DNA of 64,000 nt from Melanocharis versteri. Its lineage: Eukaryota > Chordata > Aves > Passeriformes > Melanocharitidae. Position numbers and translations under genes: made by a program. Positions 54,401 to 64,000 of this stretch are shown in pieces. The DNA lies in NCBI GenBank assembly GCA_013397845.1, contig VZTG01009303.1, positions 1-64,000 of the forward strand, written 5' to 3'. Every line of letters begins with the position of its first letter. Position 1 is the first letter of the stretch. The notes below the pieces were generated by a model. The model worked only from the letters and a program-made list of their open reading frames with translations. It was not told the origin of the DNA and ran no database searches.

Positions 54401-55933
54401 GGACCGAGGGCTGCAAGTCACTTAATTACAAGGCTGCAATTAGCCCTTGTCAGCCACCCGGTGACATTCCCCGGGTCCCCCAGGGTGTATTTGAAGGGCA
54501 GCCCAGGAAAGCTGTGTGTCTTGCCCAGTAGCCAGCAGATTTGTTGGAGGGGAACAGAACTGCTATCCCGGGTCATAGCCAGAGAAAACGAAGCAAAAGC
54601 CAGCCAGGAAACCTGGTGACAGTGGCTTCAGCAGGAGATGAGGAGAAGGAAAGGGACAAAAGTGGGACTGGAGACCAGCACTGCAGCCCCCACCACAGCC
54701 TGATCCCATGGGGGAAAGAAATGACACATTTCATCTACTCTTCGACTAAAAGATGTTTTTAAAGTAAATTGGTTAAATTTCTGTTTGTGCATGCACTTAA
54801 ACCATTGAAAAGCAGCTTATTTTTGCATGGCTTGGGCTATGGATCAGACTGTGCAGGAGCAGGTCCAGACATGAATTGCCAGAGTTACCCTACATTGGGA
54901 ATTGCACTCAGATGGGAGTGGAATTTTGAGGCGGGTAGAATCCCAAATTAGAGCATGATGGCCATTGTAGTGTACTGGATCCACCGTCCTATTTCAGCCC
55001 AACCATGAGAGGCCTCCATCTGTACACGGACACCTTTACCGGACACAGTTCCACCAGATCTAATCCAGTGCCATTCATCAGCTCAGCCATCACCCCCACC
55101 CCTCCAGGCTGTTTCATGTCCCCGAGGTACAACACAGGCTGGCGGTACAGCTTCAGGGTGTGAATTACTTCATCCCCCCAGCACTGGGGTGCATTCATTC
55201 ACCAGCAGAGAGGTGCTTGGCACCAGCTCTCTCCTGCCAGCAGCGCTGCTTGGGAGCAGGGGAGGTTGTTCACACCCAGGGAGGCAGGAGATGAGTTTTG
55301 CTTTCAGCTGGGCTTGAGTGTGAGAGTCAGAAAATACCAAAGAGCAGGTGAGGAGAATTGCACAGAGGTGTGTTGGCTACAGTGCTGCTTTGATGAGAGT
55401 GGTGGCTTAAAATTAATTGTCCTAAAGGACAATAGAGCAGGGGATTTTCCTACGGAAAATTGACCCCGACTGACTTTCAGCTGTGAAACTGCTTTAAAAA
55501 GGATCATGAGTGCCAAGGGAAAAAAAAAAAAACAACACTTCTCTCTTTGCTTATGCTAAGTAAAGTCTTAAATACAAGCAGCTGCCCAAATTCCCCAGAT
55601 GCATGTTGGCAATGACGAACTGGGGCCGTTCCTGCTGAGCTAGGTGTGTGGGAGGGAGATGCTCTGCAGGCTGGAAGGTACTGCTGTTTGCAGTACCTCT
55701 GGGGGCTGGTGGTATAGACCCACTGAGCCTGTAAAAGGGGAATACTGCTTGTTTACCTCTTGCTTGGTATGCCTAGGCTTTGTTCGCCTTCTTTCTGACA
55801 GAAGAAAAAGACTCAGAGCAGTGCTGGGGCCCTGTTCTTCCGGGTGTTAAGGACTTGGCTGTGCTTTGACTAGTAGAAAAAGTGTATTTTTTCCCTGAAG
55901 CTGGTTGTCTCTTGCTGGAGTAGTCTGCCCGGC
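54401..55933. other. Intergenic sequence between CpG patch and solo LTR
   Basis: Mostly unique sequence. It contains a 69-codon minus-strand open frame (54989-55198) with exon-like codon use but no recognised homology, an 8-bp perfect inverted repeat (55416-55433, attgtcct/aggacaat) and a short poly-A run near 55520. No supported gene. Confidence 0.5.
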
Positions 55934-56500
55934 TGTCCTTGTTTCAGCTGGGATAGAGTTAATTTTCTTCTAAGTACGTGGTCAATGCTGTGTTCTGGGT
56001 TTAGTACGAGATTAACATTGATAACACACTGATGTGTTGGCTGTCACTCAGTAGTGCTTACCCTAAATAAAGGACTTTGCAGTATCCCATGTTCTGCCAG
56101 TGAGGAGGTGCACAGAAGGCTTGGAGGGAGTAGGGCCAGGATAGCAGAGCCAAACTGGTCAAAAGGATGTTCCTCACTACAGAGCATCATCCCAGGATAT
56201 AAACTGAGGAGTTACCCAGAAATGGGCTAATCACTCTTTGGAGATTGGATGAGTAATGATCAGTGGGTCATGAGCAGTTGTATCATGCATCAGCTGTTTT
56301 TCTTAATTTTTAAAATGTATTTTCATTATTATTTTAATTAGTTTCAGTTATTAAACTGTTCTTATCTCAACCCGCAAAGTTTGGGTTGGTTTTTTTTTAC
56401 TTTTTTTTTCCTGATTCTCCTCCCCCACCCATTGGGAATGAGGGGGAGTGAGCAAACAGTTGTGTGATTCTTAATTTACAGCTGGGGCTAAACCATGCCA
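55934..56500 (+). mobile_element. Solo LTR of an avian endogenous retrovirus
   Basis: The LTR runs from TGTCCTTGTTTCAGCTGGGA to ...GCTAAACCATGCCA, about 567 bp. It shows 'gggatagagttaattttct', 'gataacacactgatgtgtt' and a possible promoter TATA ('atataaactgaggag' near 56200). It also has 'ttattaaactgttctta' and a GT-rich 3' part before the end. The family is a common bird LTR that I recognise from memory but cannot name with certainty. The flanks ccggc and ccagc may be a decayed 5-bp target-site duplication. No internal retroviral genes are present, so it is a recombined solo LTR. Confidence 0.82.
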
Positions 56501-59500
56501 CCAGCTCATGGTCTAAAATGCTCCCTGAGTGAACCTGTGCATTTCTACCCAGGACCCTTCACTTTCCTGGGGTTTGTTTTGCATTCTTTATTATTTAATA
56601 AAAAGCCATATTTCTTTTACCCAAAATAACTTGGGGTGGGGGATTCTCTGGAGTTTGGCTCCTTGTCAGGGTGAGGGGGGAGCATTACTCCGAGCTGGGG
56701 TCCTGCTTAGTATGGGCTTAATTTGGGCAAGTCTCTGACAGTGTCCAATGTACCAACCAAGGGTGTGGAAACAGGGATGGCTGGGGGGTGATGGTTATTC
56801 TCTGAGTGCTGTACGTGCGTTTTGTTGGCCCCCAAACTCCATCAGTGGCAAAGCAGCTTCACTCTGACCATGAGAATTTCTCTCTCTCCTCTGTTAAAGA
56901 TGATAATCGTGTGCAACAGTGAGATCATGTCCCTTGAGATGAAACCTCACCAGCAAAGGAGCAAGGCAAATCAATGGTACTGAGTCTTGCTCCTCAGGCA
57001 CTGGAGATATTAATCAGAGCAATTCAGAAATGCATTTGACCCCCTCAGAGATGTGAAGTCTGACTCCATGCAAGTGACACAATAAATACAAACTGCATGC
57101 AAAGCATAAATATAATTTTGACTTTCTAGCAGAAGAATTGTCAGCTTATTTTGGTTTGCCCTTGATTGTAATGCCAGAAACTTTCCCAAATATGGCTGTT
57201 CTTGCTGGTGTTAGGAAACACTATCTGTCTTGTTTATCCTCTAACTTGGATGGAAACAGGGATTGCTTCTGCCTTTTTGTTTAGAATGCTTGCTGATAGC
57301 CAGAGAGTCAAAAGCTTTCCCTTTCTTTTTATTTTTACATTTAATACTTTACTGTAAATGTTGTCACCCCTGTTGCTCCTTTCTCACTACATTTGTCATC
57401 CCCTTTTAAAGGACTGTCCCTCTGACACTGAACAGGGGGTACAGAAGCTGCAGGGATTGAGCTGCAGGACCTGATTGAGAGCTTGTATTAGTGTTTAAAG
57501 CTCAAACAGAGTCCCTGCTTCCATTTTTACTGTTCAGAAGGAGGTGATACTGCTGACCTCTCAAAAAAAAAAAAAAAAAAAAAAAAAAAAGGAAGGAAGA
57601 AAAACCTTTTGAAAGAAACATGTTAACATACTTTCTTTTTTTGTTAAGATTTCAGGGGTTAAGCTGGCTGGAGGGAGGATTCAGTGTTGAGCACAGTGGG
57701 TGGGTGTGTTAAAGACGTGTTTGAGGGTTTTTTTGGGGTTTTTTTTATGAAAACCATTGGAACTGGGAATTGATTGTCCTGGACCACAGGTATGAGCTGT
57801 GAGAGCACAAGCTGAGCAGAGCTGTGTGGGAGGTGCTGTTTGGGACTTTTTGCTGGAGGGATGCTGGTGGCCAAAGGAGACCAGCAGCTCAGGCTGGGGC
57901 AGCATCTCAGCAGGAGAGACCTCCCAGGACAAGTTATTTCAAGATCAGTGAAGGATGAGGAGCAGAAGCCAGATCTGTGAGCTGCCTGCAGACCTGCTGG
58001 GTACCTTTTTTACCACATATGTAAGACATGACAATAGATGGTGTCCTCTAAATTTGTAATCCCTTCTACGAGTTTTCAGCCTCCAGCCTCTTGGTCAGTC
58101 CCAGTTTGCTGTTCCAACCCCTCAGGCATTACTCCTGACTCCCACTCAAAGAAGTTGCTATCAGGTCATCTGTTCCTCGGGTAATGTTTATCTTTCCTTT
58201 ATTGCTCACTTCTGCAGAAGCCTGGATGTCCAGGAGTATTTCCCCTCCTTCCCTGCCTTTTCTCCGTTACTGCGGTGTTTCCTTGAGTTTACCTGCCTTT
58301 GGCTTGTCATGTGGCAAATCATCACATGAAAGCAGCTACAAACAAGACGTGCTTTAAAGAATTGCCCCTTAAAAATAGCTGCAATGGAGCAGGATATTTG
58401 GAAAAACGTGATATATGCATGATACCTGATACAATGTAGTTCAGCTTGCAAAGCAGAAGCAAGGAGGAGGAGGAAAGAAGGGGCAGGACGTGAATGTGGC
58501 AGTGAGATGATGTTGTTGCAGGAGAACTGACTGGGGAAGGAGAAGAGGCTGCCGAGTTATATGTCAGGAGCAGTGGCTTGGATAGGGGAAAGTGCAGGAA
58601 GCCCAGCCAATGATGGCTCAGCCTGCAGTAGCACATCTCATGTGCTCATCTCAACAAGTGTTTGGCTTTGCATAGGCATCCTTGAGTGATTATGGGTGCA
58701 TGCATTCATGGAACAGGTGTGAAAAGAAAACAGGGAAAGGAGCTTAGAAAATGTACCTGAATGGCTGTAGCTTTATTGTGCCAGTGTTAACAATCCCAGG
58801 AAGTTGCCCAGCTTGCTCCTTGTGCTGCAGAGGAGTGGTGCCACTGCGCCCAGGGTTGGTGCTGCTGATGCAACCACTGGAGCTGGAAGGGAAGTGCCAA
58901 CTCCTCCATGAAGGTCCTGAGGCCACCATGTGGAAAGGTTCATCTTCCTCCCGCTGTCTTGGTACAAAAGAAAATTCCCCCCACCAGTCAGGCCTCCTGC
59001 TGCTGATGCACACATCTGGGAAACCAGATAAATATGACTATCACCTAAACCAAGCCAACAGGGCATGTCAGGCACTGTATAGGCCTCCCAGTGCCTTTTC
59101 CAGTCCCTTTTTCTTTTGCAGGGAGCAGTCTCTTGAAAACATTTTAATTAGTCCATGAAAGATATGGGCAGGAGTCCTCTCTGCAGTGTCCCCCTGAGGT
59201 ACCCTGGCCATGAGCTGGCAGCGCATTGCTGGTCAAAGGCAGCGTGGCTGCTTTGCTGTATTTTGCAGTGCATTTTTTCTTCTCTCCTTTTAGTGCAAGT
59301 TCTCAGCTGTTCATATTCTGATCACACAGGAGGAGCTGTTTTCTGCAGCAACAACTTTCTGTGCTGGCTGTGCTCAGGCAACTCTGGCCTGGTATTTGAT
59401 TATCACAAAAAAGGTGGAGAAAAAGATGGTTCTCTAGGATGTATATGAATGAATTTGAAGTATGATGAGGTTTTTTGATTGGGAATTTTTTTGCAACTCA

Positions 59501-62500
59501 TCTTGGGGAGCCGCCGTGGGCAGAGGAGCCACGGCTGCCTTCAGAGCTGGCTCCTGGGGTGGAGCTGGAAATCACACTGGGGTTCATGTTAGCTAGTGTT
59601 CTGTGTCTGCTTTGAGCACTTCTAGTCAGTCCTCAGAAAAACAGTATCTCCTATAAAGAAGCACCTAGAGAGTCATAAATACTGTAGGATACTAAGTACT
59701 TTCTTCCCCCATTAAAGGTGGGTATGAAAATGGGTGTTACTCTGTTTCATAGAGAAAGCTTAAGGGATGTGTAAAATGCCATTGCAGATAACAGTCATGT
59801 AGTTATTTACTTCTGCCTGAGATAAAGGCATGGAAGATATGAGACCTAAAAGCAGTGAAAGGAAATAACATAATGCAATATCCTATTGATCTGCAGGATT
59901 TGCTACTGCTTAAGATGATGGCGCCACAAGTAATGTTTGTAGTAGTACTAACTAGAATTAAAACAATTATAGGATGGAAAAAAAACCATGACAAAAACTC
60001 CTTAGGGCTTAAAGCTTTCTGCTTCTTACTTGTTGGCTGATGCGGTCCAAGGGTTTCTGCCATTCCTGTATATTACTACAGTGCCCAGTTACATGTGCTG
60101 TGTTTTGTGTCTCACCCTGGAGCCACCGGTAACATTTCCCTGGGCAGGCTGAGTGCCAGGTCCTTGGCTGACAGAAATCAATGTTGTGCTGCTGACTCTG
60201 GGAACAGCCTGCCCCTGCCATGTGCTCAGCCACCTCCCTCCCACCCCAGCACCAGTAGGGACCTCGCACATAAAATAAGATCAGAATATGTCCATGTAAG
60301 AGGGAAAGAAATGAAAGAAAACCCTGCTTCTGCTAAAGGGATAAACAGCCTGGCATCCCAAAGCAAGCCAGGGAACAAGGTGCTGAGACTTGGATAACAC
60401 AAGGGACGGTGTGGTGTGATCAGTAGCACCATGACAATAAATAAATGATTCATTTTAATTATGGTGTGTTACAGAGCTGTAGTGGAAAGCATTTTTCTTA
60501 ATTCCAAGCCCTAGTTAATACATGGCTGTAATCACTAGCACAGCAAAGCCAGGTGACACATAGAATCAGTGTGAGAGCTGGGGGACAGGTGATACTAAGG
60601 AGACAGCTCGACCTTTTAAGCACCATTGCTGTATGCACTAGAACAGCTTACTGTGGTGGATTCTGCTAAAATAGCTTCTTTTTCAGGGTAAAGAGAGGGT
60701 CAGGTTCTTCATAATTTGGGAGGTGGGCTCCTGGCCTCACCACCCTCACAGAGCTTCCAGGGTACCCCATCCAGGCTGGGTACTGAGATGCCTCCCTGCC
60801 TGTTTGAAGTAAGAGGTAACAATTTAGTTGATTTCTTTTCAGGATGCAACAAAGTGTCCAGTAAACTTCAGGCCAAATATATTTTCTACTATTAGAAAGA
60901 AAAAAAAAAAAAAATAAAATCCAGTGACAGGAGGAACCAGGGTATTTTTTCATGGGAAGGTTTGACTACTTTAACTTGCATTAAAGCTGATCAATGAGGA
61001 CTCAGGTTGCATCATCCTCCATAAGAGAAACCTGGCTCACACGAATAGCTTCTTCTCTGGTGATATGCTGCTTCAACAGCCAGGTCTTGCAGACCACAAA
61101 GGGATTTAAAAACAAGCCCCCAAAGTTACCCCATCAGCCCTCTGTGAAGTGATGCATAACAGTTATTAAATGATAACAAGGCAGTCCACAAAAGACTGAT
61201 GCCTTTCCTCCTGCATCCCCATTTTCTTCCCCCAACCCCAATATCCATCTCTACCCTTGGATCTTACCAAACAGTCATTAATCAGGTCTGTGGGTCTTCT
61301 CTTCACAGTAGCAACTGGTCAGGAGACCAGGTGATAACTGAGACTTGTGCCATGGACTTTCACACAGGCAGGGAAATGGGCTTCAGTTAAATACTCATAG
61401 GACTGGCTGTGGAAAAAAGCGTTAAAATTTGTCTTCTGGGTTTTCAGCTGCACATCTAGGAGCAAGCACTCATAAGGCTCTGTGTTTTTATCTACCAGCC
61501 CAAAAATGTGTAGTGGAAATATTTCTGTCAGAGCCAGGTAAGACAATTTCCCTTTCAGTTCCGAATGTTCCTTATGCTGCCATAATGTCTTGTTTTCTAT
61601 GTTTACTTGCATTTCTAAAGAGAGCCCCAAAGGCAGGTGAACAAAATCCTTTGCCCATTTTGATTCCCTTTCCTTCTCGTGTGATGCTTCAGCACAGCTT
61701 TGAATGAGGCTCTGGTATCAGCCCACAGAGATTTCTGCCAGCTCCATAGCGCAGTGTCTGAGTCATACTCTAAAAATAGCCAGGAAAATGTAAGCCCAGC
61801 CAAAGTCATTGGCTGATTAACAAGGAAGTTTCATGATTCTACCTACCTCCAGATATGCTCCTGATCTTAACTATGGAGCTGGGCTTTTTAAAAATAAATA
61901 AATATATAATAAATTATGGGTCGTGAGTTTAAAAAAAACCCAAACTGTTAGAGGTAATGCAGAAACAGCTTTCTTTATCCTCCCCAGAAAAGTATGTGAT
62001 TAGCAAAGGGAGAGAGGGACTGTCTGGCTGGAAATGCAGTGTGTCCCTTCCAGCAAGAAGAATGAGAAATTAAAAACTGGACAGAGCTAAAGACGAAGCA
62101 AAGATTTTGTCCTTGAGGGCAGTGTGGTACTGTGACTGTGGTCTGTGTGGGAGTAAGAACGGTCTGGGGACAATAATAAGCCAGGCTCTGGGACATGGTG
62201 GAGGATCAGCCATGGTGCCTCTGCCCAGCTGTGGGAGCTTGTCAGGCAGAGGAGTGTGGAAAGCCCCTTGCCTGGAGGAGCTGCACTTGCCCAAAGGGGC
62301 AGATCTGCTTTACCAGGACTGATGCAGCTAAAATCTCCCTCCAGCACCAGCATGCAGTGTCATCCACTGCCATGGATGAGCAGCTGATCTCTGAGCTGTG
62401 GTTAGGCGGGGGAGCTGGGACAGAGGTGCTGATGGAGGCAGGGGAGAACACTCCAGTGCCAGAAACATCTGACTGCTGCAAGTGCTGAGGGTGTACCCGA

Positions 62501-64000
62501 AAGAGCATCTGGCAACAGCTCCATCAAGAGCCTTGGAAAATAAATAAAATTAAACTAATTTCTCTAAAAGCTGATGTGGTGCCAGAGCAGGTGCTGAACC
62601 ACTGTGGCAGCACCCTGTGGTGGCCACATGTCCCTTGGGCCAGGCACACCAAATGGTTTGTGGTCCAACGGTGGTAGAGGCAGACCTGAAATACCTCATC
62701 TGGAGAAACAAGGGAATGAATTGACAGTGAGCAGATTGGGCACTGGTGCCTGACAGCTACTGCCAGATAATGCTTTGCTGGCAGAGTTACCTGTTCCCAT
62801 TAATTAATCCTGGAGAAGTCTTTGCTCCTTGTTTCTGATTTCTTACTTGGGACTCAGCCAAAGGCTGCTACCCACATGGGCAAGGGGAGAAGAAGAGGCA
62901 TGCTCAGATGTGGCCAAGCTGTTGGAAACAGCAAGGACAAGGGTGGGGATGCCAACACCCTGTCCAGTAAATTGGTCTGCTTTGTCTGCCAGGCAGGGAG
63001 CATTGCTTTGCTGCAGCTTTGGCAGTCCCTTCATATCCCCTTGTAAGCTGCTCGCCAGTGCCCAGGATACTGGGAGTCAGGACCAAAACAACAAAAGTAT
63101 GAATGAGCACACTGTCCCTGCACACAAGTCATCCATTCAAGTAAATAAGCTTTTCTATACATGTTTCCAGGCAGTGTGTAAGTTAAGCTACATGAAAAGA
63201 AGTCTTGCTAGGGCTAGTAGCTAAACAAAGTTGCCATTAATGACAAGGAAGAGAGGGAGAAAGCTTTTAGCCTGATATTTCTGAGGTGCTTTCCTTTAAA
63301 AGAGGAAGGAAATGTGACTCTTTGACAGACCTCATCATGCACAATGCAGCACAGCAGGATGCTCTCTGCAGGTACATCCTTCAAATAGCTTTTCCACCTC
63401 AGAAGTAATCACCTTCTCCCTGCACATCACAGCTCTGGTGGGCACATGAAGGTGAAATCACATAAAAGAAACAGTGCTGGAGTGGGGTCCCCCTGTGAGA
63501 GGTCCTGATGCCTCCATGGCATGGATGTACCTCTGCATACAGCCAAGTAGATGCTCATGGGGATGCTGTGACATCCCTGGCATCATTCCCTGTGCTCATC
63601 CTTTACAGACTGACCCATGGTATTGCCTGAGTCATCGGGTGGGAGGGCTGGGGGGCATCCACCAGGAAAGGGGTAACATTGACACACAGTGGTGCTGCAG
63701 GGGTGTCCTGATTGATGGCTGATGTCTTTGTAGGAACAGGTTCTCTGCCCCCACACAGGTTTTTGTTCCTCCTGAGCTCACTGCCTCACTCCTTTGAAAT
63801 TTAAGGTCACTGACCCATGGAGGAGCTACCTTCTTGTCAGCTTGTTGAGCCTGACGGATGAGCAAGCACTGCCTCCAAGGCTGATACTCAGCTGCTGGGT
63901 ATGCGAAACAGTCAGGATGTGCAACGTGCTCTCCTGGATCCCTTCTTCAGCAGGCAAAGGTCTCCATTTCTTGCAGAGGAAGGATAACTCCTCTCCAAAT
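56501..64000. other. Intergenic sequence without recognised genes
   Basis: This is 7.5 kb of sequence with mixed composition. I recognise no exon, RNA gene or repeat family apart from A-rich runs (28 A at 57563-57590; about 14 A at 60901-60914). The open frames are short and mutually overlapping. A Cys-rich 97-codon frame at 62195-62488 and a 135-codon frame at 58751-59158 have no recognised domain and no promoter or splice evidence. The next annotated gene is expected beyond the window. Confidence 0.6.
57563..57590. repeat. Poly-A run (28 A)
   Basis: An uninterrupted run of 28 A followed by ggaaggaagaaaaa. It could be the tail of an old retroposed sequence on the plus strand or a simple slippage product. 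No recognisable retrocopy body or target-site duplication was seen. Confidence 0.9.

Noticed and set aside
58751..59158. 135-codon plus-strand frame
   Set aside because: No domain or homology is recognised, and the opposite strand is open over nearly the same interval, suggesting composition rather than coding.
62195..62488. Cys-rich 97-codon frame with a loose resemblance to CART-type cysteine spacing
   Set aside because: The Cys spacing does not match the CART pattern. There is no signal peptide, promoter or splice support, and an overlapping minus-strand frame of similar length is present.
50571..64000. First exon of TBC1D9, expected downstream of RNF150 by synteny
   Set aside because: I found no open frame resembling the TBC1D9 N terminus (GRAM-domain region) in this interval, so it probably lies beyond the window.

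Overview
The window is vertebrate nuclear DNA, and almost certainly avian. It carries CR1 LINE fragments in both orientations with the typical bird 3' tail (repeated ATTCTATGATTC-like ends). It also holds two long-terminal-repeat relics that look like common bird endogenous-retrovirus LTRs, and it is otherwise sparse in repeats. The gene is split by large GT-AG introns, and no prokaryotic gene organisation is present.

The main content is the 3' two thirds of RNF150, a PA-TM-RING (Goliath family) E3 ubiquitin ligase, on the + strand. Six coding exons were placed to the base: 1025-1275, 7227-7298, 7713-7795, 14014-14110, 19677-19887 and 43500-43618. All have AG acceptors, the first five have GT donors, and the phases are compatible. 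Together they encode about 277 residues: the end of the PA domain, one transmembrane helix, a basic juxtamembrane segment, a complete RING-H2 finger and the acidic/serine-rich C terminus ending in a TGA. The 5' part of the gene (signal peptide and most of the PA domain) lies upstream of base 1. A long 3' UTR of about 7 kb probably runs to the AATAAA at 50547.

The layout is as follows. 1-1024 is intron with a CR1 copy reaching to within about 60 bp of the first exon. 1276-43499 holds five introns, the last of 23.6 kb. 43619-50570 is the inferred 3' UTR, with a CR1 fragment and a TTTG microsatellite. Beyond it, 51.69-51.96 kb is a compact CpG island. That island carries a TATA box 29 bp upstream of a perfect initiator, followed by an unrecognised 119-codon reading frame with a signal-peptide-like start. 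53.0-53.64 kb is a head-to-head pair of CR1 fragments. 54.04-54.40 kb is a second CpG-rich patch, and 55.93-56.50 kb is a solo LTR. No recognisable gene was seen from 56.5 kb to the end.

The most interesting unexplained signal is the orphan core promoter at about 51.9 kb, downstream of RNF150, with its possible small secreted protein or non-coding transcript. The second is a stop codon overlapping AATAAA just inside intron 6 (counting 1025-1275 as exon 2), which could make an RNF150 isoform with a different C terminus. Exon numbers assume that a single exon lies upstream; this is inference.
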